Positions 43,774 to 51,667 of a stretch of DNA of 55,512 bases are shown here, piece by piece; within the stretch, counting starts at the first letter, position 1; every line of letters starts with the position of its first letter. Both the position numbers and the translations under genes were made by a program. A model generated the notes under the pieces. It did no database searches, was not told where the DNA came from, and was given only the letters and a program-made list of their open reading frames with translations. The stretch is from Alphaproteobacteria bacterium WMHbin7 (GTDB lineage Bacteria > Pseudomonadota > Alphaproteobacteria > Rhodospirillales > WMHbin7): contig PDZW01000021.1 in NCBI GenBank assembly GCA_002753155.1, forward strand, positions 1 through 55,512, written 5' to 3'.

Positions 43774-44910
43774 CTAAAAAAGATGCCCGGCCTTGTCGGC
43801 CTTGGTCCTGAGATAGAAGTCGTTATGGCCATTCGAGGGAAAGACATGGGGAACCCTCTCGACCAGCTCGATGCCGTAGCGGGCCAGCTGATCCAGCTTT
43901 TCGGGATTGTTGGTGAGCAGGCGGATGCGGGTGAAGCCAAGCTGGCGCAGCATTTCGGCGGCGGGCAGATAGACCCGCTCGTCTTCTTCGAAACCTAATT
44001 GTCCGTTGGCGTCCAGCGTGTCGAAGCCGCCGTCTTGAAGCTGATAGGCTCTCAGCTTGTTGACCAGGCCGATGCCGCGCCCTTCCTGGGCCAGATAGAG
44101 CAGCACGCCGCCCCCGGCCTTGGCGATCTCGGCGATGGCGCCCCTGAGCTGATCGCCGCAATCGCAGCGCAGGCTGCCCAACAGGTCGCCGGTGAAACAT
44201 TCGGAATGCAGGCGAACCAGCACGGGCTGGGCGGGATCGGGCGTGCCGATCTGAATGGCCAGATGCTCGATGCCGCCATCGGCCGGGCGAAAGGCCTGAA
44301 TGCGGGTTTCCAGTTCGGAGTCCAGGGGTACGCGGGCCCAGGCGACAGGGCGCATCGAGCGGGCGGCGGCCTCGGGATAGGCCACGACGTCAGAAACCTT
44401 GACGATCAAGAGGTCGTTGCGCTTGGCGATGATCTCGGGCTGCGTCTCGCGGCCCAGGGGCGCCATCAGGGCGGCGGGCAGCAGGCGGGCCAGCTTGGCC
44501 AGACGGATGGCCGCACCGGCGCAGCAGGCGGCACCAACCGGCGCCAGGCCCATGGGTCGGGTGGCCGAGGGCTGAGCGGCCAGGGGATCGGCCAGGGATT
44601 GGACGAACTCCGCCGAGACCCCCTCATCGAGCGACAGGGAAACGGCGTCGCTGTCAGCCATTCCCAGGCCCAGAACTTCTGCGCGCCGCCCCGTCAGCGT
44701 CAGCAACAGGCGTGTTCCGGCCAGGCGCGACATCTGGGCCAGGGCTTCCGGTGTTACCGCCTCGGCGGCCAGCACCAGGCCCGCATCGCTGCCCTCGCCT
44801 TGCAAAATCACCATGCCGCCCCGGCGCAACTCGGACAAAGCCCGATCAACCGGGCGCAGGATGGCGCCGGAGGTGGTGGGGTCGGTCAGTCGTTCCAAGG
44901 CTTGGGTCAT
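43774..44910 (-). CDS. ribA: GTP cyclohydrolase II with degenerate RibB-like N-terminal domain
   Basis: The product has 378 residues. The C-terminal half is RibA: zinc-binding HSECFTGDLLGSLRCDCGDQ (about 228-247), LAQEGRGIGLVNKLRAYQLQ and LLTNNPEKL. It opens GTP to start riboflavin synthesis. The N-terminal ~170 residues resemble DHBP synthase (RibB) in layout (LRRGGMVILQG, LVLAAEAVTPEALAQMSRLA), but the acidic catalytic loop DREDEGDL is replaced by GEGSDAGL. That half is therefore probably inactive. The start is the ATG with no long leader; the frame continues upstream without support. Confidence 0.9.
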   Translation of the reverse strand: MTQALERLTDPTTSGAILRPVDRALSELRRGGMVILQGEGSDAGLVLAAEAVTPEALAQMSRLAGTRLLLTLTGRRAEVLGLGMADSDAVSLSLDEGVSAEFVQSLADPLAAQPSATRPMGLAPVGAACCAGAAIRLAKLARLLPAALMAPLGRETQPEIIAKRNDLLIVKVSDVVAYPEAAARSMRPVAWARVPLDSELETRIQAFRPADGGIEHLAIQIGTPDPAQPVLVRLHSECFTGDLLGSLRCDCGDQLRGAIAEIAKAGGGVLLYLAQEGRGIGLVNKLRAYQLQDGGFDTLDANGQLGFEEDERVYLPAAEMLRQLGFTRIRLLTNNPEKLDQLARYGIELVERVPHVFPSNGHNDFYLRTKADKAGHLF

Positions 44911-44999
44911 GGTTGGGTCTGGTTTTGTGAAGGGCGCACCATACCGGGAATCTCGGTCTGGCAAAAGAAAATCGCAAGGGTAGGGAAATTTACCATTTT

Positions 45000-45192
45000 G
45001 CATTCATCGTGTCCGATGAATGCGCCCTCAGTCGCCGGGCGCTCGCCGTGCTCGCTAGGCTCCCGCTCGCCCACCGGCTTTGCCGGTACAACACTGTTGG
45101 CCCGCCATCGGCGGGACAATGCTCGCGCGCGGGCCTTGCCCGCGTCCAAGCGGCAATAAGTCATTCTTATTGCCGCTTGGTAATATGTTACC
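45000..45192. repeat. Cluster of six or more perfect hairpins upstream of a response regulator
   Basis: Successive inverted repeats, all perfect: GCATTCATCG/CGATGAATGC (45000-45023); ACCGGC/GCCGGT with a 3-base loop (45073-45087); CAACA/TGTTG (45089-45099); CCCGCC/GGCGGG with a 3-base loop (45101-45115); CGCGGGC/GCCCGCG with a 3-base loop (45128-45144); CCAAGCGGCAATAAG/CTTATTGCCGCTTGG (45146-45180); GGTAA/TTACC (45179-45192). The 8-mer TTACCATT stands on both sides (44990-44997 and 45188-45195). This is far more structure than an ordinary promoter region holds. Its function is unknown. Confidence 0.75.
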
Positions 45193-45203
45193 ATTCGGGG
45201 ACC

Positions 45204-45788
45204 ATGAGCCTGAAACTTTTGCTGATTTCAAAAGACCCGGTTTTTGCGCAAGCTTTGGCCGCCCAATTGGCCCAGGCAGGCTTCGATTGTTGTCTGGAAG
45301 CGGGCGGCGAGGGCGTTGATGTGGTCCTGCTGGATGGGGCATCGACACCTGATCCTTGCCTGGGTCCCGCCCTGCGCCTGATCAAGGATGGCGAATCCTC
45401 GGAGGAAGAGCATCTGGTCAAGCCGGTGCGCCTGGCCCAGTTGGCCCAAGCTCTGGAGCGGGCGGCCCAGCGCGCCCAATCCCAGCGCAAGCTGAAAATC
45501 GGCCCCTGGTGCCTTGAACTGGGGAGCGGGCTTCTTTGGGCAGCAATGGGGCGGCAGAAACTGACCGGCAAGGAAGCGGAAATTCTGGCCTATCTGCATG
45601 ATCATCCGGGGCGCGTGAGCCGCGAGGATTTGCTGGAAAATGTCTGGGGCTATGGTAGTGCCATCAGCACGCATACGCTGGAGACTCACATCTATCGCCT
45701 AAGGCAGAAGCTGGAAGCCGATCCCTCGGCGCCGACAGTTCTGGTCACCGACGAGGGCGGCTATCGGCTGATCGCCCCTTCTTCGTAA
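45204..45788 (+). CDS. Winged-helix response regulator with a shortened receiver domain
   Basis: The product has 194 residues. Residues 1-95 form a compact receiver-like domain: LLLISKDPVFAQALAAQL, the phosphoacceptor-like VVLLDGAS (Asp at about 45) and EHLVKPVRLAQL with the conserved Lys. It is roughly 30 residues shorter than usual. Residues 100-194 are an OmpR/PhoB winged helix (LTGKEAEILAYLHDHPGRVS, then SAISTHTLETHIYRLRQKLE). No sensor kinase is adjacent. I chose the ATG after the hairpin cluster; the open frame upstream crosses that cluster and is not protein-like. Confidence 0.83.
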   Translation: MSLKLLLISKDPVFAQALAAQLAQAGFDCCLEAGGEGVDVVLLDGASTPDPCLGPALRLIKDGESSEEEHLVKPVRLAQLAQALERAAQRAQSQRKLKIGPWCLELGSGLLWAAMGRQKLTGKEAEILAYLHDHPGRVSREDLLENVWGYGSAISTHTLETHIYRLRQKLEADPSAPTVLVTDEGGYRLIAPSS

Positions 45789-46570
45789 AAATCGACGATC
45801 AGGGGCACATGGTCCGAAGGCTGGGGCCAGCCCCTGGCTTCGCGCACCACCAATGCGCCCGACAGCGCCTCTTTCAAGGGGGCCGAGACCCAGACATGGT
45901 CCAGTCTGCGTCCGCGATCCGAGGCCGCCCAATCCTGGGCGCGATAGCTCCACCAAGTATAGAGCTTGAGATCGGCGGGCACGAAGTGGCGGGCCGCATC
46001 GATGAAGCCCAGTGAGTCTTGAAAACGATTGAGCCGCTCGATTTCCGCTGGCGTGTGGCTGATGATTTTTTGCATCTGCTTATGCGACCAGACATCATTC
46101 TCAAGCGGGGCTACGTTGAAATCGCCCACCAGAATCAATTTATCCATGGGCCGATAGGTTTGGCCGAACCAGTCGGCCAGATCGTCCAGAAAGGAAAGCT
46201 TGTGCGCGAATTTGTCGTTCACCTCGGGATCGGGCAGATCGCCGCCTGCCGGAATATAGATGTTGTGAAGTTCCGTTCCGTCTTCCAGCTCGACGATGAG
46301 ATGGCGCATGTCGGGTCGATCACAGGAAAGACGCGTACGAAAGCCCTTCAGCGGCCGCTTCGACAGAACGGCAACGCCGTTATAGCTTTTCTGTCCGGCA
46401 AAGGCTTGATGGGGAAATCCCAAGTCGGCGATGGCGTCTTTCGGAAACTGCGCGTCCTCGACCTTGGTTTCCTGAAGACAGATCAGATCGGGGCGCGTCT
46501 CTTCGATCAGGCGTGCCAGCAGAGGAAGGCGCAGGCGCACCGAATTGATGTTCCAGGTAACGAGTCTCAT
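45761..46570 (-). CDS. xthA: Exodeoxyribonuclease III
   Basis: The 269-residue protein begins RLVTWNINSVRLRLPLLARL and has LICLQETKVEDAQFP (metal-binding Glu at about 34), LVGDFNVAPLENDVW (about 146), and ends SDHVPLIVDFYEEG. It is an AP endonuclease and 3'-5' exonuclease for base-excision repair. The 3' end overlaps the convergent response-regulator gene by 28 bases; the start overlaps the FAH-family gene by 4. Confidence 0.93.
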   Translation of the reverse strand: MRLVTWNINSVRLRLPLLARLIEETRPDLICLQETKVEDAQFPKDAIADLGFPHQAFAGQKSYNGVAVLSKRPLKGFRTRLSCDRPDMRHLIVELEDGTELHNIYIPAGGDLPDPEVNDKFAHKLSFLDDLADWFGQTYRPMDKLILVGDFNVAPLENDVWSHKQMQKIISHTPAEIERLNRFQDSLGFIDAARHFVPADLKLYTWWSYRAQDWAASDRGRRLDHVWVSAPLKEALSGALVVREARGWPQPSDHVPLIVDFYEEGAISR

Positions 46571-47256
46571 GATCCGATGGTGATCTTGAGGCTGCCAACG
46601 CCCTCGATCTCGCCGTTCACGACATCGCCTGGATGAAGTGGGCCGACACCTTCGGGTGTGCCGGTATAGATCAGATCGCCCGCTTCAAGGCGCACCAGTT
46701 TCGACAGATGGGCCAGCACGTCGCCCACCGACCAGATCATGTCGGAAAGATCGCCCGACTGGCGCAATTGGCCATTGACCATCAGGCGAATGGCGCCGCT
46801 GGCGGGATGGCCGGTTTCAGAAACGGGATGAATCAGGCCGATGGGGGCCGAGGCGTCGAAGCCCTTGCCGATTTCCCAGGGTCGTCCCGCCTTCTTGGCT
46901 TGCTCCTGCAAATCGCGGCGCGTGAGGTCGATGCCCGCGGCATAGCCGAAAACGCAGTCCAGCGCGGCCTCGGGCGACAGATCGGTTCCGCCCGCTTTCA
47001 AGGCCACCACCAGCTCAACCTCGTGATGCAGATTCTCAGTGGCCGGGGGATAGGGAAGGGTGCTTTCCGTCATCACCACCGCGTCGGAGGGCTTGGCGAA
47101 AAAGAAGGGCGGTTCGCGGTTGGGGTCGCCCCCCATCTCGCGGGCATGGGCGGCATAATTGCGCCCGACGCACCAGATGCGCCGGACGGGAAAAGAATCC
47201 CTGCTTGCTGCGATAAGAACGGCAGGCTGGGGCGGTGGGGGAATGACGAAACCCAT
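46567..47256 (-). CDS. Fumarylacetoacetate hydrolase family protein
   Basis: The 229-residue protein has IWCVGRNYAAHAREMGGDPN (about 27-46), FAKPSDAVVMTESTLPYP, LHHEVELVVALKAGG (metal-binding Glu residues), GFDASAPIGLIHPV and GDLIYTGTPEGVGPLHPGDV (about 196-215). These are the marks of the fumarylpyruvate/acylpyruvate hydrolase branch, which splits C-C bonds of 1,3-diketo acids. The exact substrate is uncertain. The ATG at 47256 has AAGGA upstream; it is cotranscribed with xthA. Confidence 0.9.
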   Translation of the reverse strand: MGFVIPPPPQPAVLIAASRDSFPVRRIWCVGRNYAAHAREMGGDPNREPPFFFAKPSDAVVMTESTLPYPPATENLHHEVELVVALKAGGTDLSPEAALDCVFGYAAGIDLTRRDLQEQAKKAGRPWEIGKGFDASAPIGLIHPVSETGHPASGAIRLMVNGQLRQSGDLSDMIWSVGDVLAHLSKLVRLEAGDLIYTGTPEGVGPLHPGDVVNGEIEGVGSLKITIGS

Positions 47257-47302
47257 ATGAAAAATCCTTTGGCCGGGGTTGCCCCATGCTGGCTGCAAAA
47301 CG

Positions 47303-47425
47303 AGCAAAAGAAAAGCGCCCGGTAAGGGGGGTTACCGGGCGCCGTGCTTGCTCCTTGGGGGGGGAGCGGTGAGGGCTCGGCAGGGGAACCGGCCTCACAG
47401 GCGCGTATCATTGCGATGCACGCCG
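47303..47425 (-). ncRNA. Candidate small RNA with three C-rich loops
   Basis: On the minus strand a promoter-like pair (at 47455-47460 and 47432-47437) is followed after about 120 bases by a strong terminator, with no reading frame between. The predicted RNA folds into GTGAGG/CCTCAC with loop UUCCCCU (47369-47398), GCUCC/GGAGC with loop CCCCCCAA (47350-47367), and the terminator stem with loop CCCCCC. C-rich loops are how several sRNA families pair with Shine-Dalgarno sequences. It lies between the lolA-like gene and the FAH gene. An alternative is that it is merely the 3' untranslated region of the lolA transcript. Confidence 0.5.
47306..47342 (-). terminator. Intrinsic terminator (candidate sRNA / lolA transcript)
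   Basis: GCGCCCGGTAA and TTACCGGGCGC (plus-strand 47315-47325 and 47332-47342) form a perfect 11-bp stem with a six-base loop. On the minus strand it is followed by TTTTCTTTT, so it ends transcripts coming from the lolA side. Confidence 0.9.
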
Positions 47426-47431
47426 TCATTT

Positions 47432-47460
47432 AATTTATGTGGTAAGACTATGGAAAGCAA
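47432..47460 (-). promoter_or_regulatory. Candidate promoter of the small RNA
   Basis: On the minus strand, TTGCTT (47460-47455) and TAAATT (47437-47432) are spaced by 17 bases, placing the start near 47425. Confidence 0.5.
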
Positions 47461-47508
47461 TCCAGGGGTGAAGAAGAATACCAGTCATGCGCGTTCCGCA
47501 TGGCTTAT

Positions 47509-48171
47509 CTACTCCCGGTTGATGCTTCCCGCCCCCGGCTTGAAGAAATTGGGATCGTCGAACTCGAACAGCTTGGCGTCGAATTTAAGGCCCAATCTGG
47601 CGTCGGACAGGGTGACGGTGGTGATCTGCCCCTGGGGGTCGCGCACCGTCCATTGCCGCAGCTGATAGGGCTCGCGGGTAAAAATCAGTGTGATTTCACC
47701 GGCTTGGGGGTCATCCGTGCGGGCCAGCGAAATGCGGTCGAGCCCTTCGGCGTTCTTAAAGCCGGTCACGGTCAGATCGGGACCCATCAGCGCGATCTTG
47801 GGGCGGACCAGAATGCCTGCTGGCGTCGAATCGATCGGCAGATGCGAGGTCTGCTTCAGGTCCTTGTCGTGATAGGTCAAAAGCAGGCCCGCCCCGATGA
47901 TCAGAATCGGCACCGGGGGATCATATTCCAGCCGAAGCTTGCCTGGGCGCGACAGATAGAAGGTGCCCTCGGCCACCTGACCATCAGGCGAGGACTGCAA
48001 GAAGCGGGCTTTCAGCGTGCGCACATCGTTGAGATAGGTCTCGGCGCGCCCGATCTCGGCCCGGTCGGTCTCGGAGAGCGGGGCCGGGCGGGCCTTGGCG
48101 GCGGCAAGCGCATCGGGCGCCGCCAGGCTCAGCATGATCAGGGCGGCGGGAAGAAGGCGGGAAATTTTCAT
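47509..48171 (-). CDS. lolA: LolA-family outer-membrane lipoprotein carrier
   Basis: The 220-residue protein has a signal peptide (KISRLLPAALIMLSLAAPDALAA cut at about residue 24, given here only as residues 2-24). The half-barrel follows: AETYLNDVRTLKARFLQSSP (about 43-62), GTFYLSRPGKLRLEYDPP and, near the end, LGLKFDAKLFEFDDPNFF. LolA carries lipoproteins across the periplasm from LolCDE to LolB. The conserved Arg-type position (FLQ..) is present. Alphaproteobacteria have LolA-like proteins of this length; the match is by pattern. Confidence 0.85.
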   Translation of the reverse strand: MKISRLLPAALIMLSLAAPDALAAAKARPAPLSETDRAEIGRAETYLNDVRTLKARFLQSSPDGQVAEGTFYLSRPGKLRLEYDPPVPILIIGAGLLLTYHDKDLKQTSHLPIDSTPAGILVRPKIALMGPDLTVTGFKNAEGLDRISLARTDDPQAGEITLIFTREPYQLRQWTVRDPQGQITTVTLSDARLGLKFDAKLFEFDDPNFFKPGAGSINRE

Positions 48172-48202
48172 GGGCGGAATGTAGAGATATTGCCCCTGCT
48201 GT

Positions 48203-49072
48203 TCAATGGCCCATCAGGACCGGCACATGGGTCTGGGCCAACACTTCATGCGTGGCACTGCCCAGCATGAGACGTTTCAGGCGTCCGGTATTATGGGCCC
48301 CCATGACCAAAAAATCGGCACCCACCTCGCGCACGGCATCCAGAAGCTGGCGTCCGCCCAGATGCTTCTTGCCCAGAGAGGCGATCAGCTTGGTCTCAAC
48401 GCAGGCCGTGTGGATTTTCAGATAATCGGCCAGTTCGGGCACCACCGAGCGGGGTGTGCGCTCGCTTTCGGCGGTCAGAATGGTGACGCGGCTGGCGAAG
48501 GGCAGGAAGTTGGAAGCTCCGCCCAGGGCGCGGGCGCATTCAGCGCTGCCATTCCAGGCCACCGCGATATGGCGGCCCATAACGGCGGGCGGCGCATGCG
48601 GCACCACCAGAACCGGGCGTCCGGTCTCGAACAGGGCGTCCATGGTCAGGCTGTGCGACATGTCCCGGGAATCCGTGGGCGGTCCCACCAGAATCAGATC
48701 ATGCACGCGGCCCAGACGCGCCATCACGGCATGCGCCCTGCCTACGCGTTCGATAAAGGACAGGCTGGCGCCGGGAGCGATGCGATCCGGCGAGACCACG
48801 GGCAAGCCCGCCTCGGCGCAGATTTTCACAAAGACCGCGCGCGCCTGTCTTGCCCTTTGCTCAAAGCGCTGTGCATTGCCCTCTGAGACATTCTCGGCCA
48901 ACTCGGCACTCATGCCCTCGCCGATGGCGGGCACATCGGTCAGCGCGTCGGGTCGCACATGCAGCACATCGGCATGGGCCGAAAAGCGGCGCACCAGGTC
49001 AAGGGCCGCCGAGAGCGTCGCAGCCGACTGCTCGCTTCCGTCCAACGTGACCAGGATGCTTTTGATCGTCAT
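48203..49072 (-). CDS. Tandem universal stress protein (two UspA domains)
   Basis: The product has 289 residues. Domain 1 (about 1-150) has SILVTLDGSEQSAATLSAAL and HDLILVGPPTDSRDM. Domain 2 (about 160-289) has HIAVAWNGSAECARALGGAS and DFLVMGAHNTGRLKRLMLGS, the GxxxxG ATP-binding turn 'GAHNTGRLKRLMLGS'. Such proteins respond to stress; the biochemical role varies. I chose the ATG after GGTGGGGG; an ATG 13 codons upstream would give a lysine-rich extension. It is divergent from the MITE-like element. Confidence 0.92.
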   Translation of the reverse strand: MTIKSILVTLDGSEQSAATLSAALDLVRRFSAHADVLHVRPDALTDVPAIGEGMSAELAENVSEGNAQRFEQRARQARAVFVKICAEAGLPVVSPDRIAPGASLSFIERVGRAHAVMARLGRVHDLILVGPPTDSRDMSHSLTMDALFETGRPVLVVPHAPPAVMGRHIAVAWNGSAECARALGGASNFLPFASRVTILTAESERTPRSVVPELADYLKIHTACVETKLIASLGKKHLGGRQLLDAVREVGADFLVMGAHNTGRLKRLMLGSATHEVLAQTHVPVLMGH

Positions 49073-49128
49073 GTCGCCCCCACCTTTAATCCTTTCTTCC
49101 TTTGTGTTCAAGGCGGGCTTCGGTTTAA

Positions 49129-49394
49129 GAGCCTGTCCGGGAAGTTCTCATGGAGTTTCATCGCCATCGCAGGGCTTGAAAGGCAGGCGCAAGCCCGCAG
49201 GCGATGTGGTGCATCGTTAAGGGCTTGCAACAAACCAGGCAAGCCCTGCCATGGCGACCGCAGGCGGGCTTGGGTCGGACGGCCAGTTCGTCGAAGGCCG
49301 CTCATGATGTCCCTGCATCATGTCGCGTCCCTCTTCTGCTGGGCCGTCTCAACCCCAGCCCGTGAAATCTCATGACAACTTCCCGGCCGGGCTC
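49129..49394. mobile_element. MITE-like non-autonomous element (266 bp)
   Basis: The ends are inverted repeats: GAGCCTGTCCGGGAAGTT on the left and, reversed, AACTTCCCGGCCGGGCTC on the right, with weaker pairing over about 36 bases. The 3-base sequence TAA flanks both sides (49126-49128 and 49395-49397), as for TNA target duplications of IS5-type elements. No transposase gene fits inside. It fills nearly all of the gap 49112-49406, which otherwise holds no gene I can support. It ends 12 bases before the transporter ATG. Confidence 0.65.
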
Positions 49395-49406
49395 TAAGCT
49401 TTACGC

Positions 49407-50678
49407 ATGGCTTTTAGCAATCTCTTCGTCCTGCCCGGCAGCAAGACGTTTCCCAACCGCTGGCTGGTGGTTCTGGGCGCGGTTCTCGTGCAGCTTTCCT
49501 TGGGCGCGATTTATGCCTGGGCCGTTTTCACGCCAGCACTCAAGGCGGCGGGCTGGTCGAAGCTGGATACGCAACTGGTCTTCTCGGTGGGGCTGGCCAG
49601 TTTCGCCCTGGTCATGGTGTGGGCAGGCCGGCGCATCGCCGTCTGGGGGCCGCGCAGGCTGGCCGCCACCGGCGGCTTGGTGCTGGGGCTGGGTTATCTG
49701 CTGGCAGGGCTTTCGGGCGGCACGAATTTCTGGATTCTTGTGCTATGCATCGGCGTGATCGGCGGCGGCGGAATCGGCCTGGGTTATGTGGTGCCCATCG
49801 CGGTTGCCATGCGCTGGTTTCCCGACAAGAAAGGCATGATCACCGGCATCGCGGTGGCGGGCTTTGGCTTTGGCGCCATGGGCTGGGTGAAGCTGGCCGA
49901 CAATTGGGGCCATCTGATCGCATCAGTGGGGTTGGCCAATACCTTCATGCTCTATGGCGCGGCCTTTGCGGTTCTGGTTCTGGCGGGCAGTCTGTGGATG
50001 GTCTTTCCGCCGGGTGGCTGGGTACCCCAGGGCTGGACGCCACCTGCCAAGACGCAAGCGGCGGCAACCCTGGATTTCTCGCCGGTCCAGATGCTGAAGA
50101 GCTATCAGTTCTATCTAATTTTTCTCACCTTCGCGGCAGGAGCCAGTGCTGGCTTGATGGCGGTCGGGCTGATGAAGCTTTACCCGATGGAAGCCCTTCA
50201 GGCGGCGGGCTTGAGCGCTGCCGAGGCCAGCGCCATCTCGGGCACGGCGATGGCGGTCTTCTTCAGCCTTGCCAACGGCATCGGGCGCATCGCCTGGGGC
50301 ATGATCAGCGACCGCATCGGCAGGCGCTGGGCCATTTTGCTGATGAGTGCCACGCAAGGGCTGATCTTTCTGGCTTTTACGCAGATGGCAGGCAGCGAGA
50401 CGCTGCTCTATCTGGGGGCCACGCTGATCGGATTTAATTTTGGCGGCAATTTCGCGCTCTTTCCCACCATCACCGCCGATACGTTTGGTACCAACAGTGT
50501 TGGCCAGAATTATCCCTATGTGTTTCTGTCCTATGGCGTGGGCGGCATCGCAGGCCCGATCATGGGCGGCGCTTTGGGCGATCTTGGCAATTTCCCGCTG
50601 GCCTTCACCATCTGCGGCGCGGCTTGCCTGCTGGGAGCCGGGCTGATCTTCTTCGTGCGGCCTGCGAAGCGAGTTTAG
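49407..50678 (+). CDS. MFS transporter, oxalate/formate antiporter (OFA) type
   Basis: The 423-residue protein has twelve hydrophobic segments. OFA-type marks are NRWLVVLGAVLVQLSLGAIY (about 17-36), GLGYVVPIAVAMRWFPDKKG (about 124-143), RIAWGMISDRIGRR (about 293) and TADTFGTNSVGQNYPYVFLS. OFA members exchange or import small mono- and dicarboxylates (oxalate, formate, lactate). With a lut operon in this window, lactate is a reasonable guess only. There is no clear ribosome-binding site; the MITE-like element ends just upstream. Its TAG stop is the first triplet of the hairpin repeat. Confidence 0.88.
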   Translation: MAFSNLFVLPGSKTFPNRWLVVLGAVLVQLSLGAIYAWAVFTPALKAAGWSKLDTQLVFSVGLASFALVMVWAGRRIAVWGPRRLAATGGLVLGLGYLLAGLSGGTNFWILVLCIGVIGGGGIGLGYVVPIAVAMRWFPDKKGMITGIAVAGFGFGAMGWVKLADNWGHLIASVGLANTFMLYGAAFAVLVLAGSLWMVFPPGGWVPQGWTPPAKTQAAATLDFSPVQMLKSYQFYLIFLTFAAGASAGLMAVGLMKLYPMEALQAAGLSAAEASAISGTAMAVFFSLANGIGRIAWGMISDRIGRRWAILLMSATQGLIFLAFTQMAGSETLLYLGATLIGFNFGGNFALFPTITADTFGTNSVGQNYPYVFLSYGVGGIAGPIMGGALGDLGNFPLAFTICGAACLLGAGLIFFVRPAKRV

Positions 50679-50736
50679 AGCAGATTCACGTTTAACTCTG
50701 TGTCACCATGTGACTCGAATTAAAAAGATCGTGCGC
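50676..50736. repeat. Dispersed intergenic hairpin repeat, copy 2
   Basis: In reverse orientation to copy 1 at 126-263: TAGAGCAGATTCACG on the left, then a palindrome with GTCAC and GTGAC around ATG (about 50700-50720), then GATCGTGCGC on the right. It lacks the second long hairpin of copy 1. It fills the gap between convergent genes and supplies the stop codons of both (TAG for the transporter, TAA for gshB). Confidence 0.8.
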
Positions 50737-51667
50737 TTGCCTCGATGGCATTCCAGACATCGGCTTCGATTCGGGTTCCCGACAGGCGGTTGATTTCCTG
50801 AATGCCGGTGGGCGAGGTGACATTGATCTCGGTCAGGCAATCGCCGATGACATCGATGCCCACGAAGATCAGGCCGCGGGCTTTCAGTTCCGGGCCGATG
50901 CGCTGGCAGATAAGGTTTTCACGCGCCGTCAGCTCGGCTGCCACCGCCTTGCCCCCCACATGGAGATTGGCCCTGGCTTCGCCTTCGGGCGGAACGCGGG
51001 TGACCGCACCCATGGGCTTGCCATCGACCAGAATAATGCGCTTGTCGCCCTGGCGCACTTGGGGAAGATATTTCTGCACTACGATGGGCTCGCGATAAAG
51101 CTGGGTAAACATTTCTAGCAGCGCATTGATATTCTCGTCCTGGGGGGTCACATGAAACACCCCGGCCCCGCCATTGCCGTAAAGCGGCTTCATCACGATG
51201 TCGCCCTGGCGCGCCCTGAAATCCAGAATGGCTTCGCGGTCCGAGGTGATCAGGGTCGGCGCCATCAGATCGGGCCAAAGGGTCACAAACAATTTTTCCG
51301 GGGCATTGCGCACCTGGGCAGGATCGTTCACCACCAGTGTCTGGGGATGAATGCGCTCCAACAAATGGGTGGCGGTGATATAGGCCATGTCGAAGGGCGG
51401 GTCCTGGCGCATCAAAACCACAACGACGCTGGCCAGATCAAGCTGTGTGGGATCGCCCAGCGTGTAATGATTTCCCTTCTCGGGGCGCACGCTTAGAGGA
51501 TGGGCCAGGGCGGTCAGGCGACCGTTTTCAAGGGCCAAGCGGTTGGGCGCATAATGGTAAAGAACATAGCCGCGCGCCTGGGCTTCAAGCGCCAGCATGA
51601 AGGTGGAATCGGCATCGATGTGAATCGATTCGATGGGGTCCATCTGAATGGCGACCGTCTTCTTCAT
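50720..51667 (-). CDS. gshB: Glutathione synthetase
   Basis: The 315-residue ATP-grasp enzyme has [20 protein letters not shown] (about 5-24), [35 protein letters not shown] (about 154-170) and ends [20 protein letters not shown]. It joins gamma-glutamylcysteine and glycine. The start ATG at 51667 overlaps uppP's stop by 4 bases. The C-terminal ARSF and stop codon lie in the dispersed repeat, as in the cut-off gene at 2-142. Confidence 0.95.
   Translation of the reverse strand: MKKTVAIQMDPIESIHIDADSTFMLALEAQARGYVLYHYAPNRLALENGRLTALAHPLSVRPEKGNHYTLGDPTQLDLASVVVVLMRQDPPFDMAYITATHLLERIHPQTLVVNDPAQVRNAPEKLFVTLWPDLMAPTLITSDREAILDFRARQGDIVMKPLYGNGGAGVFHVTPQDENINALLEMFTQLYREPIVVQKYLPQVRQGDKRIILVDGKPMGAVTRVPPEGEARANLHVGGKAVAAELTARENLICQRIGPELKARGLIFVGIDVIGDCLTEINVTSPTGIQEINRLSGTRIEADVWNAIEASARSF

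Noticed and set aside
44911-45000. Possible FMN riboswitch before ribA
   Set aside because: I looked for the conserved RFN-element segments and saw none in the short region upstream on the minus strand.
45009-45203. N-terminal extension of the response regulator frame
   Set aside because: The frame is open, but it translates the hairpin cluster into an irregular peptide. The ATG at 45204 starts directly at the receiver-like strand.
49108-49305. 65-codon minus-strand frame inside the 49129-49394 element
   Set aside because: It begins and ends with no ribosome-binding site, overlaps the terminal inverted repeat and matches no transposase motif I know.
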